64,000 nt of DNA from Trema orientale (lineage: Eukaryota > Streptophyta > Magnoliopsida > Rosales > Cannabaceae), in contig JXTC01000251.1 of the NCBI GenBank assembly GCA_002914845.1, positions 111,717 through 175,716 of the forward strand. Reading direction: 5' to 3'. The notes under the pieces were generated by a model. The model did no database searches and was not told the origin of the DNA. It saw only the letters and a list, made by a program, of their open reading frames with translations. Positions 22,390 to 36,094 of this stretch are shown in pieces (within the stretch, counting starts at the first letter, position 1; each line of letters starts with the position of its first letter). The translations under genes and the position numbers were made by a program.

Positions 22390-25300
22390 ATGTTCCCGCA
22401 GTTCGGTGCTACGGCGGAGACCTTCAGCAAGGCCTCGACAATGGTGTTTCGGATCGGTACGGACGCCCACCTCTACGACGATCCCGAAGATGTCAGCATA
22501 GCTCCACTCCTCGACAGCAAATTCGACTCCGAGAAGTGCGAAGCCCTCAAGCGCTTGCTCGCTCTCATCGCTCAGGGCTTCGATGTCTCCAATTTCTTCC
22601 CTCAGGTAGAATTTGTTATCTTAAGATCCTGTTTGGTTGCCCAGAAAAGAAAAGAAAAGAAAAGAAAACGACGGAAAATGAATCAAAATCTGAATTTGTG
22701 CTTCGCAGGTTGTCAAAAACGTGGCGTCGCAGTCTTTGGAGGTGAAGAAGCTCGTTTACTTATACTTGTTGCACTATGCTGAAAAGTATGCTTATGTTGC
22801 ACACTGTAATTTCTGAACCAATTACCTGAAATTTCATATCATTGTTATGAAAACCTGTATTTTTGGTCTTGTAGAAGAATATACCATTGTTATGTAAAGT
22901 TGGATTGTTTTTTCGAAGCTGAATATGCGAATTGTTTGGTGTTTTGCTAATTATGGGATGTTTTTCTTTTGCAATCTTAGGCGCCCGAATGAGGCATTGT
23001 TATCGATTAATTGTTTCCAGAAGGACTTAGGGGACCCAAACCCACTGGTCAGGGCGTGGGCGCTTCGTACCATGGCGGGAATTCGACTTCATGTCATTGC
23101 GCCTATTGTTCTGGTTGCAGTTGGTAAATGTGCAAGAGACCCGTCTGTGTACGTTCGAAAATGTGCAGCAAATGCTCTTCCCAAGCTCCATGATTTGCGC
23201 CTAGAGGAAAATACAACAACGATTGAAGAGGTATGGCTAATTGATATTCTGTTCATTTTGAGCAATTGAAGATGTTTTTATTTTCATTTTTCTTTTGTAA
23301 TATGGGTAGCTATAGTAGTTTGGCAAGACTTATTTTCGCTGTTTAAGAATCTCTAAGATGAGTATTGCTTATTTATGATAGGAAAGTCTTTTTTCCCCGT
23401 CTACATGTTAAAAACATATCGTTATCTTTAGTCAAGTGTTATATTGTGTACTTTTATTTGTCTGTTTGGAAGCATATGGATGAAGCCCGCTTTTGGATTT
23501 TGATCTTCTTGTGTGATTGAAACACATCATGCGGAAGTCTGAAACATCTTCATAAGTCTTTGCTAGTTTGGAAGCCTGTTCATCTTCATACATGTGTGCA
23601 TGCGTGCCTTCAAATTTTACCATCCATGAACATGAAATGCTTGCATATCTTACCAAAGATTTTTATAGGGCTTGACGACAAGTTGTATTCCATGGTTTAT
23701 CACTTATATAAACAGTAACTTCAACCCAGGCTTATTCAAAAAGTAAAAGTCAAACATAAAACCTGATCACATTCTGTTTCTTTTATCTTGACACCTTTCG
23801 GTATGTTTGTATAATCCATCAGAGGAAATTTTTCTGCAACTACATTTGTTGTGAAGTTTGAACAACAGTCCGGAGTTTATGATATCATCTTTGTAAACTT
23901 AGGATTTTGCACCTAGATGCAGGCTTGCATTAACCGGTGCTATATATGTACGTATATGATTCCTTCACTATAATTTTGAAAGGCCTGTACTTGTTTCTTA
24001 GGGGAAAAGAAAAAGACATTTACGATCTTATTGTTGCAGATTGTAGGTATACTCTTAAATGATCATTCCCCTAGTGTTGTTGGAGCCGCTGCTGCAGCAT
24101 TTGCTTCTGTTTGTCCAAATAATTTGTCTTTCATTGGAAGGAACTTTCAAAGATTATGTGAAATTCTTCCTGATGTGGAGGAATGGGGTCAGATAATACT
24201 AATTGGGATTCTTTTGCGCTTTGTTATTGCAAGGCATGGACTTGTACGGGAATCAGTTATGTTTTCTTTGCACCATTCAGAGAATTGTAAATCTGAAAAT
24301 GATGGCTTGGAGTCAGATACAAAGTTCCCATTAGGAGAAGATAATGGTGAATTGGGCTGTAATTATGAGTCTGACTTATCACATATGGTCTCGCAATGCT
24401 ATATTGAAGGACCAGATGAATATTTATCAAGATCAAGTTCCATTAATAAAGATTCTTCTGAAATCAGATGGCAATGTTTTACATCTATAAGAAGTAATGA
24501 AGACGTGAAGATCCTGCTGCAGTGCACCTCACCGTTGTTATGGAGCAATAATAGTGCAGTGTTACTAGCAGCTGCAGGGGTACACTGGATTATGGCATCA
24601 AGGGATGATGTTAAACGGATTGTTAAACCACTATTGTTTCTCCTAAGATCATCCAATGCCTCAAAATATGTGGTACTTGAATAAATTGCCTTAACGTGTA
24701 GTATTATAGATTGATTGACTTGTCTGTATGTTTTTCTGTTGTACATTGCTCCTTCCCATTTTATTTTGTTTCATGTAGTTGAGTTTAAGTTTAGTTAGAT
24801 ATGTCTGCCTTAGGTTTTTCGTAGTTTTTACGTTTTTTTTTTCTCTCTCGAGGATCTTGATTTCAGGTTTTCAGTATTAAGCCCTCATTAATTGTCACAC
24901 ACTTTTAATGCATTTTTTAAATGTTAAATTTAGAAAAGTTGGTTGGTTAATCTCAAGATGCAAGTTATAAGTTTATGAAGATCTTGTATTGTTGCCTTTA
25001 ATATGTGTTTTGTTTCTTCTTCTTCTTTTTTTTTTTTTTGACATACCTTGTGCTTCATTTCTCTTCGTATGCATTATATTAGTCAATCACTTTGGTGCTG
25101 TTGAACACCTTCTTTGGCCAGTAATCCTGATCTTATTGTCAGTCTAATTTGACATTTCTATCAATTTTCAGTGGATACTGATAGTGAAGATTGTTGGTTG
25201 ACTTCTTCAGGTCCTTTGCAATATTCAAGTGTTTGGTAAAGCAATGCCTTCTCTCTTTGCTCCTTACTTTGAAGACTTCTTCGTTTGCTCTTCAGATTCC

Positions 25301-28300
25301 TATCACATAAAAGCTTTGAAGCTGGATATACTGGCTTCTATCGCGACAGATACATCAATTTCACAAATATTCAAAGAGTTCCAGGTAATTTTCTATCCTT
25401 ATTATTTCCTTGTTAATAGGTACAGCTCTGTGAGGAAGTATATCATGTAGGATGTGTGTATTTATGTAAGTACTGTATGCGGGCATGATCAGTTCCTGCG
25501 GTTTATGATTTTTTACGTAGCTTGTTCAGTCTTTTGGTCCTTTTGGTTTGGGATGTAACCATTCTTGTAGAAAAATCATATCATCTGCTGTCTTTTAAAA
25601 AAGAATAAACTGGAGGAATAATTATTTGATGTAATTTAGTTTCTAATGCTAATGCCACTTCACTAACTATTACTATTTCTAGTTCAATGAAAAAAAAAAA
25701 AAAAACCGAAAAACAAAAAAACAAACAGTTGATGAGAAATGTTTATCCTTTCTGTCTGTTTCTTATCAAAAAAAAAAATGTTTATCCTGTCTGAGCTCAT
25801 TTTTTAGTTCGTCCATTTGCAGAAGTTCAACCTATATGCATGGGTGCATTAATGGTAGTGCATTTTAGGTTTTCCATAGCCCCTTTTTAGTTGGTGACTT
25901 CTGTTTTGGAATGAGGTTTAAAGTATCTAACATGGACCTTATTTCAAATAGTTTTATTATATAAAGATAAAACAGTGTTAAAAGCATAATATTGTACTGA
26001 TTTTTTAATGTGTTTTCCAGGATTATATTAGAGATCCTAATAGGAGGTTTGCTGCTGACACCATTGCTGCACTTGGTATATGTGTGCAACGACTTCCAAA
26101 GATGGCAAATACATGCTTGGAAGGGCTCTTGGCTTTGACTAGACAAGGTTTGTTATTTTTGATGACCAAGAAGTGTAGATATTTCTAAAAGTTTGCTTGC
26201 TTTCTTCACTCTGTAATAACATACTGTGGCAGAATTTTTTGCGAGTGACTTCGGATCTGTTGATGGAGAAGCGAATGTTTTGGTTCAAGCAATAATGTCT
26301 ATTAAATCAATCATTAGACAAGATCCACTCAGCCATGAGAAAGTATACTTTTTTTTCTGATTTCAATGTTGATTTGTTTTATATATTTCTGATGGAACTT
26401 ACTGTATACATTTTATCATGGTTGATTGTCAAAAGCTTCTGTGCATTACTAAGCTCTGAGCCATTAGCGGTCACTTAGTTCGAGCTTGAATACAACCCCT
26501 GACTGATAAGAGGTGTACCCTCTTATAGTGACTTTCGTGATAGCCTTGCAATTGAATCTCAGACTTGGTATAACCAACAAAATTAGATACCTCAATTGGG
26601 TCATTCTATGCCATTTGTGAGAGCTGAATGTTCAATTCTTGTATATTCAGAGTTAACTTTGAAACATCATATGGTTTGTAATGGTATCATACTATCTGCT
26701 GTGTTTAGCTGAAACTGGTTTCTGTGTACTTGAAAGGTAATTATTCAGCTGGTTCGTAGTTTAGATTCAATAAAGGTGCCTGCAGCTCGTGCAATGATCA
26801 TCTGGATGGTGGGAGAGTATAACTCTTTGGGGGAGCTAATTCCAAGGATGTTAACCACAGTACTTAAATATCTTGCATGGTGTTTTACTTCTGAAGCGTT
26901 GGAGACAAAGCTTCAGATTCTTAATACTACTGTCAAGGTACTTTAGGAACTACTTATGCTGTCAGATTTATTCATTATATGTTATGCATCTTTAATTAGT
27001 TAAGAAGACTTTCTAGCAGATTGTTTGGTGTTTGTTTGTTTGTTTGTTTTTTTCCTATTGGTTTCGTAATTATGCATGCCAAACCAAAACAAAATGCTTT
27101 TAGACAAATCAGCTTTTTGTGGCCTTAATCATATATGAAACCTCTGTGCTTGTTTTGAGTTGTGATTCTTCCATAGATGGGAAGATGCATTATTGCATGT
27201 TTAAGGTGCATTTGCAACTGTATTGGACAAAATGTTTATCTCCAAAGTAAGAAAATCTTTTTTGAACCACCTTTATTCTATTATCTATTCTTTTATTTAT
27301 TTTTTAAGCCGTAGTCATGCAGTTTTAAAAGCTGATTAGGCGGAGAGAAATGTCCTGACAATAATGCATACTAAGTCCATTCCTTTAGGTTCTTTACTTC
27401 TATATTCCTGGTTCCAAGATTGGGTTGCTAATCTCATGATTTTGGTGTATGTCACAAAATTCACCATTCAATTGGTCTTTTCTGTAGGTTTTATTGTGTG
27501 CAAGAAGTGAAGAAGACAGGTTCACATTTGAAAAAGTTTTAAGCTATTTGCTTGAACTGGCCAAATGTGATTTGAATTATGATGTTCGCGATCGAGCTTT
27601 TTTTCTTAAGAAACTTCTATCATCCTATTTAGATCCCCAAGGGGTAGAAGGAGAACCAGATTGTCTATCCAAGAATAAAGACTTGTCACGCTTGCTAGCA
27701 AAATCCATATTTGGGGGACAAGCAAAATCGAGGCTTCCTGAACCCGGTAATCATCGGATTTATCTTCCAGGGTCTTTATCGCAAATAGTACTTCATGCTG
27801 CTCCAGGTTATGAACCTCTCCCGAAGCCTTGTAGTTTGACCATTGATGGTCTTGAAACAAATGCATCTGGTAATCAAGCCACTAGTGGTCCCTCAGTTAC
27901 GGATGATCTTGACTCAGTATCTGGATCATTGGATGAAGAAACTGCTTCTTATTATAGTTCTCAGGGATCCAGTGTTGATTCCAGTGGCAGTCATGGCAGT
28001 GATGAAACTGGTTCTGCAAATGAAAATGCTGACGGCATCGATCCATTGATTCAGTTTTCAGATGCTGGTCATGCTCACAAAGAGCAAAATGATGCTTCTC
28101 ATTCTGGTTCTGCTGATTTTGGGGAATTGATGTCAAAGAGAGCTTTAGAGTCATGGTTGGATGAGCAGCCTGGTTTGTCAAATGTGAATACTAACGAACC
28201 AAGTCCAATACATGGATCTTCAGCAAGAATCTCCATCGGAGATATTAGAGGTGAAATAAAACGTAAAAGCTATGTGCTCTTGGATCCCGTTAATGGAAAT

Positions 28301-30733
28301 GGCCTGAAGGTGGACTATTCCTTTTCGTCTGAGATTTCAAGCGTCTCCACTCTACTTGTTTGCATAGAAGTTTCCTTCAAAAACTGTTCAATGGAGCCTA
28401 TGTCCAGTATAACTTTATTTGATGAGGAGTCTGGCAAAGTATTAGATAGTGCAGATCAAGCTTTGACTATGACTGAGAGGTTAGTAATTGCCTCATTCTC
28501 TGAACCATTTGTTTAGTGGGAAGCCTAAATGTTTTATGCCTAAAAACGCACATGAAAATGGTAATCTTGATGGCCTAGTGATCTTTAGTTATGAATTAAG
28601 ATGGCTATATATTAGAAATGTTCTTGCATAATCTTAGCTCAGTGTCATATTTCCTTACTGCACTTAGAGGTTGAAGCTAGTCAACCAAAATTTGATTCTT
28701 TTGTGCTAATGCTTTGAGAACCTGATATCATGCAGTCTCAGTTGCTTATTTTTCTTAGATCTGTTTAGGTGAAGAAGTTTTAATCACATGTCAGGTTTCA
28801 AGTCAAAAGATCAAATTTCATTTTCTTTTCTTATTTGCATCTTCTTGTTGTTCTTGACATTCTTGTTTTATTTATGTGAATTATTGTTGTCAAAATAGTA
28901 TTTGTTGGATCAATTTAGGTAGTATTTCTCACGTCATGTCTAGAGTAACATTTTCTAGTTTCAGTCCTTTGTAGAATCCATAGATATCTAGGTTCTGCCT
29001 ATTCATAAAAATCAGCATAGATCTTTGGAGCCTCTGGTCATAAGTGTTTCTTAGTTTCTTGTAATCATGGCTTTAGTGAGGTCTAACTTTGAGTCCACTT
29101 GATTTTCTACGACAGCTCCATCACATCTCAAGATGATGTGCCAACTATAGCTTCTATGGAAGAGATCACCTCTCTGGAACCTGATCAATCAATGACGAGA
29201 ATTCTCCAAGTTCGTTTCCATCACCACCTCTTGCCACTAAAGCTGGCTTTATATTGTAATGGAAAAAGGCATCCTGTTAAGTTATGGCCCGACATTGGTT
29301 ACTTTATAAAAGCTGTTCCCCTGGACATAGACACCTTCATAGATAAGGAGTCTCATCTTAAAGGAATGTTTGAATACACAAGGAGGTAATTTGCTAATTT
29401 TTTTTAATCCATATTTAAGAAGTCTCTCTGTCTTCTCTCTCACTCTCACACACAAATCCCTAGGGACACTGATGTCAGAGGCATGAAGGAATGTATGCAC
29501 AACCACGAAATATTCCTGTCTATGAAACCAATATTAATTGGTCCAAGAAAATAATGTCTTTGGATACTCGACACAATTCATTTAAAGGCAGAACTTTTCA
29601 GTATGCTTCATTTAAGAATTTTACGACTTCGGATTTTGAACATAAACCTTATATTTATTTCTTCATTTTGTTGTTTCTAAAACTGCAGAACACCATAGCA
29701 ATATGGTAGACCCTATCCCATTGCATTGGAAACTTGAACTTTGGCATAATGCTTGTTCTACATGATCAGAAATTTTTTCTAGATGAATTGTTCGACATTT
29801 TCTCTATATCCTATTCTTTCAGTGTGTTTGTAAGGAGGATCTGTTTTCTGGCTGTTCTCATTGTTATTGTGTAATTAAAATCGATTTACTTGCTTATGTT
29901 GTGCTCGTGTGATATCTGGGTGCTTCTATTATTTTGCTGGTGTAGATAGTGATTGGAAAGGGTTATGTTGGTATGAAAAAGTGGAGTTAGTTTGTGGAGA
30001 ATCTGGATTCCAAATGCCCGCTATGGCTCTAAATTTCTTAGCTTCCTTGAAGACTAATTAAAGATGCTGAGAGGAAAACCACTGAAACTAAATGAGCAAA
30101 TTTTTACTTTTTTATACTCAAGTTGTTTTATGTCAAATTGAAGAAACCAAATTTTCAGCATTGTACTGCTATATATGACCCATTGCTATCCTTATTATGA
30201 AATCAGATCAACATGTTCTCTGAACCACGGTTTCATATTGAAGCCAAAAGAAATCATCTTTTCCCGCTGATATTCTATGGACTATCAAGGATGTCAACGT
30301 GCCCCTTTCATTTTGTCTTTGTTTGGTATTCTGAAGTGTTTTTTCTTGCATTATATGCAACAGTTGCACCTTCAGCGACCACACTGGGGAGTTAAATAGC
30401 GAGAAAGGGGACAGCTCAGCGGTAACAGACAAATTCCTTGAAATCTGCAGAAGTCTGGCATTGAAGATGTTAAGCAATGCAAACCTTTTTCTCGTATCCG
30501 TGGATATGCCAATTGCTGCAAACCTTGATGACGCTTCAGGTTTGTGCTTACGGTTCAGCAGCGAGATCTTGAGCACCTTGAAACCATGCTTAATTACAAT
30601 TACTGTCAAAGGTAAATGCACTGAACCACTGAACATTTCAATTAAAGTCAACTGTGAAGAAACTGTATTTGGCTTGAATTTGTTGAACAGGATTGTGAAT
30701 TTCTTGGTCGAGCCATCGCATACCAACTTGTAG
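22390..30733 (+). CDS. AP-3 complex subunit beta (beta-3 adaptin)
   Basis: This is the large beta subunit of the AP-3 adaptor, which sorts cargo from Golgi/endosome to the vacuole; Arabidopsis PAT2 is the counterpart. Phase-consistent exons: 22390-22605, 22709-22785, 22981-23230, 24040-24672, 25211-25384, 26021-26147, 26233-26342, 26737-26937, 27488-28479, 29116-29385 and 30364-30733, total 1139 residues. The N-terminal adaptin trunk (about 1-650) contains IGTDAHLYDDPEDV, KDLGDPNPLVRAWALRTMA, AANALPKLHDLR and VEEWGQ, all typical beta-adaptin blocks. A Ser/Asp/Gly-rich hinge follows (about 735-785), then the C-terminal appendage region. The start opens the conserved N-terminus. The exon 11 acceptor has two nearby options; the one at 30364 was chosen because it yields a CTF-DHTGEL block. 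It converges on the MIP1-like gene, 996 bases apart. Confidence 0.93.
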
Positions 30734-31729
30734 TTGGCAAAGTGTATGATCAAGCTTGTAATTTGTAATAATTGATTTTGGAAAGAAAGAGGAAGAAGTT
30801 TTTGATTTAATTTATCCAGTTGTGATTGTACTTTGATTATGTAAGACAAAGATCCTAAATGTCAAGATGTTTTGTCCCTTTATTGTATAGAAGCAAGAGT
30901 AACTTTGTGATGCATCTTTTTTCAAAGGATGACTTAGCATATTGACAATTGGCTTCTGGTTTTCTTGGCGTGCATCTATTTATTTATAGCCTGAGCTCTT
31001 TCTATTAGTAAACTCGAAGACTGTAAATTTGTATTTTGGTAATACTTCGGGTTTTCATTTATATCTCTTTTAATATTGCTTTACGAGTGGTGTTTGGGAA
31101 ACACATGATTTTGCCTTAACGGTACTAACAGAAACTTGTCTGCGAATTCACAATGCACATGTGAATATATTTAAGTATTAATATAGGTGATGGGAGTTCA
31201 TGTGAGGGTAATCGTGTCTTTTAATGAACTTAGGAGTAGACATTTTGGTCTATATTAACTCTTAAGTATTTAAGTTTATTAAAATCAAAACTACGGGTTG
31301 TTTAATACGACAAACGATGTCATTCAGTTACTTGAACAAAATGACAATTCATACTCATAAAACGACATTTTATTAACGAAGTAAAGAATGCAATTGCAAA
31401 CTATGGTAAAACGACATGAAACTTTTAATGTTAACACATTTGAGTCGCTAGCAACATTTCGTTGTGTTTCTCAAACCACAGCAAGGTTTCGATAAATCTT
31501 TTTATTGGGCAACAACATATAGTTGGCTATTTACAAGGCATCGGCATTATTAAATGTAGAAATACATCAAGATTAAGAATCTAAAAAAGGGTCAAAATAA
31601 TAAACGGAAAGGAATGCGGCATCCAAGTACTAGCTTCAATTACATGACCAGCCTTCTCATTCTTTACTAGTCTATGGGAACTTCATTTTGTGCTCTGTTC
31701 ATTTTGGTAAGATATCTCAGTTCAGAAGC
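30734..31729. other. Space between convergent genes, nothing recognised
   Basis: This holds the 3'UTRs of AP-3 beta (plus) and the MIP1/DUF547 gene (minus). I see no repeat or conserved ORF. Confidence 0.6.
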
Positions 31730-34251
31730 TTAGGAGGGTAACATGTAACGGAACTCAGATTCATAAGGCTGAACTTCAACCATCTTGTTAATGGGAGACT
31801 TCACTTCCCCATTTAGGCATTCCATCATCAATCTTTTCAACGACCCAGTTCGTGGCAATTGGCTATAAATCCATTCCAGCAATGATTCCATGTCGTCTGC
31901 AAAATCGGACATGTACCATTGAAGAAGCTTGGGGACAACAATTTTTTTCCTGCTTGTAACTCCAACTGAAGCTTCCAAGTAGTCAACTTTTGCTCTCTCC
32001 ATTTCGTTGACTATGTTGTCTGGGGTATAGATTCTTAGCTGCATAAAACAAACCTGAGTTTGATTAAACTTCTTGGGGCTTGTAAATACTAAAAACCAAT
32101 TCGATATATATATATATATATATGGACTCAAATAAGTTTCAGTTTAATCATTAAGTGGCAAAGTGATGCTCTTACCGCTGGTGAGGACCAAGTGCCACGG
32201 CATAGAGCAAATGTTACATTAGGCTCAGGATACCCCAGACCGTAGGCATGACGGAGTAGCATTTCCTTCTCGTAAGCAGGGCCCTTCTAAGTTGGATTTA
32301 TATCCAAAAGAAGAAAATACATATTGGGAATTCTTTAGAAGTTTAGCCGCATAAGCCATAAAGGGAAAAAGGAAAACAGGACAAATAAATATTTCTTACA
32401 ACTATGAAAGTAGCCTTAAAATAAAGTTTTCTACCCTACTTACATGTTTTGATTTGGAAGGATACCGGAGAATAAAATGCTCGATGGCCAGAGCATTCAA
32501 TACAATACCACCTACATTCAATGCAGCCTGTTTGAAAGCATAGCCTCTTTATTGGTCAGTATGAAGTTTGAGGAAAGAAAAATGTTTGTAGTCATCATGA
32601 TGATTAGGTTTATGGAAATTAACATGCCTTGTTCATTAGTGCCAGCAACTTCTCTTGTGTGGAAGGCAGGCCATGTTCTAAAAATGCCTGAAATTTGAAA
32701 AAAAGTAAAAGTACCTATATTAATTACCATATTCAATATTCAACTAAATCTGCTGTTTTTTCCTCTTTACATTGCTGAAGGTGTCTTATAGTACATGCAT
32801 TATGCAGGCATTGTAAATGTTGATCCAGAACGCTAACTTCTGTTTGTAGGTCAAGAATGTCAAGTCCACACTACACAGCTTATGCATCAAAACCCTGAAT
32901 TTGAAGGAAAAGACATCATTTCAGAAAATTTAGTGTAAACCATTGATATGCAAATTCTCATCATTTTTTTTTTTTTTTTTTTTTGGGGGTAGAAAACATG
33001 TAAGCAAACCTGAGTCTTCTAAATCCTGTCAGACACTCCGAAAAGCGGGTGATATCTAGTGATGAACTGGTGATGTGAATGAAGTTCTTGTAGGGACCAA
33101 CATCTCTTAGGTCCAAATCTGGCAGTATGTCGTAAGGATCAGAGTTTGAAGAGCTGTAGTTGAAGAGAAATGTGGGAGGTTTGCAATTGAATGAGGCCTT
33201 TCCGATTAACCCTTTTGAGTTCATGCAAGAAAGAGCAAGTTTCGGAACAATTGGTGATCCTTCTCTGTCCATAGATGTCTGATTTAGCTCAAGAAATATG
33301 CCTATTAGACACTTGAGCAACTCTTCTGAGAGTTCATTTGGATTCATGCCACTTGCATTGTCTACCTTGCGCTGGATTCTAGTTCTCCTGCCAACTTTCC
33401 TTGTTAACTCAGCAATTTCTCCTGTTCAAACACAAATATTCGGTCATATGAACAAGAAAACTCTGATAAAAAAAGGAATTTTATTATTTTTTTAATTAAC
33501 AAAGTCGAGTTTATTACTATTGGAACTAGTGGAAGACCAAGTTCGGTTATCTGATGCAGAACTCAATGATGATCTTCTATCCCCATTCATCCTTTCTTTC
33601 CTCAAAACTTCATAATTATGTGATCTAGATCGTTGGTCATTGAGCACTGACCGATGATTTTCGGCTTCACATAACAAATGATTCTGCTGCCACACTCTCT
33701 TTTGCTGTCTTATATCCAGTTCTTTGCCTTGTGCTCTCTCCTGGTAGAGCTGCATTGTTAGCTCATCAACTTTTCTTTCAAGCACATAAATCTCTTCCTC
33801 CACCATTACTATCTCGGATAGTAGCACCTGAACCTGCGTTTGGTTTCGTACAAAAGTCTGAGTCTTTTAAGACAAATTCCATCGAATCATTCCCTCAATT
33901 ATACCGAAACATAGATAGATATACACACATACCTGAGGTGGAAGATATGAGGAAAGACATGGATTCGAAAGCATGGGTCCGTCGAGTGCATAATGCAAAA
34001 CGTTTCTGAGCCTTTCCTCTCCTTCTAGTTCTGCTTGCAACTTCTTAACCTGTAAAAGAAAATGCATTTTCTTTCATGTCAACTTTCTTGCCACTGTGGA
34101 CCAATTTAAACTTGGTTTTAGGCTTATACAAGAGAATCCCAGATGGGAAATGACAGAAAAAGAGAGAAGAACTTATTATAACCTCCTCCTCGAGAGCGAG
34201 TCTCCTCTGTTGGTCCTCACTTCTTTGCATTAGAAGCTCCTCGAATTTCAT
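31730..34251 (-). CDS. MIP1-type leucine-zipper / DUF547 protein
   Basis: Nine exons keep phase: 34251-34183, 34049-33933, 33833-33518, 33421-33010, 32894-32795, 32687-32628, 32527-32444, 32286-32176 and 32038-31730, giving 525 residues. The N-terminus is a coiled coil of the Lzipper-MIP1 type (about 1-110: LQAELEGEERLRNVLHYAL, VMVEEEIYVLERKV). A Ser/Asn-rich linker follows. The DUF547 domain lies at about 300-440 with KLAFWINIYNACIMH and ALNVGGIVLNALAIEHFIL, and the protein ends FRYMLPS. MIP1 was named as a partner of a MADS-box ternary complex; the biochemical role of DUF547 is unknown. The start has an in-frame stop upstream (TAA, 15 to 13 bases before it), so only a further upstream exon could extend it. 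The donor of exon 6 is GC, not GT. The exon 3 donor was chosen by phase and is the weakest junction. Confidence 0.88.
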
Positions 34252-34856
34252 TATTATGACTATTATTTACACAACCAAGGAAGTGTCCTTATTGAAAGGA
34301 AAATTTGCTGAGCTAGAGAAGAGAGACTTTTTTTTCTTATTTAGACCAAACAAAGAAGAAGATAGCGAAGACCAAAAAAAAAGAGAAAAGGAGGTGGAGG
34401 CGTTAGAATCGTGGGTGCCATTAAAGGTAGGTAGAAGGAACAAAACTAGAGACTAACTAAGAAAAGGAGGGAAACATGACCCAAAAAAATGAAAAAGAGA
34501 TGAAATATTCATGAGATGCTGCGATTGGACGGTTGGAATTATTATTATTATTGGTATTGTTATTATCAACACTTGGGGTGACATTTAATTTGGCGTATGG
34601 CAGTGGGGGTTGTTTTTATTCAGATGAAACGAAATTTCTTTGTCCAAAAGGGTTTGTACGTTGAATTAATTAGCAAATTGCAAGTATTGGGGTTGGGGAT
34701 GGAGTTGGAGACGTGAAGCGCATGAACAGGGGAACCTAAAAGGTTGGAAAAGTAAATGACAAAATAGGTGGTTTGACAAACAGACACCTAATAACAATAA
34801 ATAAAGAGAGGAAAAATTTTACAGAAAAATAAATAAAAAAAAGTCAAAACGACATT
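34252..34856. other. Intergenic: MIP1-like leader and tRNA 3' flank
   Basis: Probable 5'UTR/promoter of the minus-strand DUF547 gene plus a short ATT-repeat (about 34542-34570). A 66-codon plus-strand ORF is charged low complexity. Confidence 0.5.
34835..34842 (-). terminator. RNA polymerase III terminator of tRNA-Lys
   Basis: On the minus strand, a TTTT and then a run of eight T lie within 25 bases after the tRNA 3' end, the usual Pol III stop. Confidence 0.8.
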
Positions 34857-34929
34857 CGCCGTCTGTGGGAATCGAACCCACGACCACGTGGTTAAAAGCC
34901 ACGCGCTCTACCGGCTGAGCTAAGACGGC
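34857..34929 (-). tRNA. tRNA-Lys (anticodon UUU)
   Basis: The minus strand folds as a 73-nt tRNA. The acceptor stem pairs GCCGTCT with AGACGGC, followed by discriminator G; the D arm holds TAGCTCAGCCGGTAGAGCG; the anticodon loop is CTTTTAA with anticodon TTT at 34894-34896; and the T arm holds GGTTCGATTCC. There is no intron, and CCA is not encoded, as expected for a nuclear gene. Internal A and B boxes are intact. Confidence 0.97.
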
Positions 34930-35032
34930 TATACGTATGTGATTCCTTTTTTTTTTTCTTTTTTCTATTGTGATCTCCATTAGCCTGACAACTGTTTTTA
35001 ATGGTAACCGGTGAAAAATCCATTTAGAGTAG

Positions 35033-35190
35033 CATTTTTAATGTAAACCATGAAAAAAATTCAAATTAGATTAGTGTTTTTAATGGAACCATGAAAAAAA
35101 TTCAAATTAGATTAGACAATTTTTATCAAGATTAGATCAATTTTTGTAAAAATTTACATTAGATTAGTGTTTTTAATGGAAACATGAATC
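35033..35190. repeat. Imperfect tandem repeat, about 48-bp unit
   Basis: The phrase ccatgaaaaaaattcaaatt with agattagtgtttttaatgg around it recurs two to three times with point changes. It lies just upstream of the tRNA gene on the tRNA's strand. Confidence 0.7.
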
Positions 35191-35494
35191 ACACGTGGAA
35201 ATTGTATCCAAAAATTAACCCTTTGTTAAAAAGAATTATAAAAAAAAAATACAATTGTTGAATAAAAAAGTATTTGTGTTAAACACCTATATTTATAGAT
35301 AGAAGAGATGAGGCAAAGAGTGATCTACAAACAATGTGGGATATTTGCACTCTTAGAAACATAACAAGAGCATCAAGGAGGAGGTGCCTTTAGCTACGCT
35401 TGGAGGCTGGTCTCACACCTTGCAGAGTAGAGGAAATTAGGCTGATTGGTACTTTTACTGGATGGTTTTTAGAAAAAACTCCTATAATATTAAT

Positions 35495-36085
35495 TAGTGG
35501 TGTCAAAACGGACTGGTACTAATGGGTTAGTACGAGTACAACTTGATTACGGGTTGGCACAACAAGACATGATCAATAACTGTGTCCGGGTGGCACACGA
35601 TTAGTAAATGTATCTAGGCTAGCACGACATGCAACACTACAGGCACAGTTAATACTAAGATTTTCTTTTTGTATAGTTTTAATTTTAAAAAAAAATTGCA
35701 AAAAAAATTATAAAAGTTAAAATCAAAACATTTATAAAAAAATAAAAAAATAAAATAAAAATTTGTTAATAAAAAATCCAAAATCTTAAAAAATTTGGAT
35801 AAAGAGTTCGATTAGAAAAGAATTAGGGTCATAGGCTTAAAGCCACCTTGGGCCACTTCCACATATAATGCTCCTAAACATAAATTTAAGAAGAAAACAA
35901 ATTTAAATATATATGTATATATATCAAAAAAGTGTTAAATTAGGCAGGATAATATTCAAGCACAATTAAATATAAAAATGAATAATATTGGAAACGAGGA
36001 AGAGCAAGACACATGCATAGGCATGAGGCACGAATTGGCTGAGGCTAAATGTATCTGGGTTGGCACAGCCTGGTTAAATACTAAT
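35495..36085. repeat. Dispersed-repeat-like region (borders uncertain)
   Basis: It begins with ttagtggtgtcaaaacgg, a frequent tip of plant non-autonomous transposons, and repeats the phrase aaatgtatctaggctagcac / aaatgtatctgggttggcac at about 35609 and 36047. No clear target duplication was found. Confidence 0.3.
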
Positions 36086-36094
36086 ACTTTTCTT

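Noticed and set aside
26455..26530. Possible SINE in AP-3 beta intron 7 (cttagttcgagcttg resembles a B box)
   Set aside because: No matching A box at the right distance, no tail and no target duplication.
30208..30849. Minus-strand 213-codon ORF
   Set aside because: It is antisense to the last AP-3 beta exon, whose sense reading matches the adaptin C-terminus.
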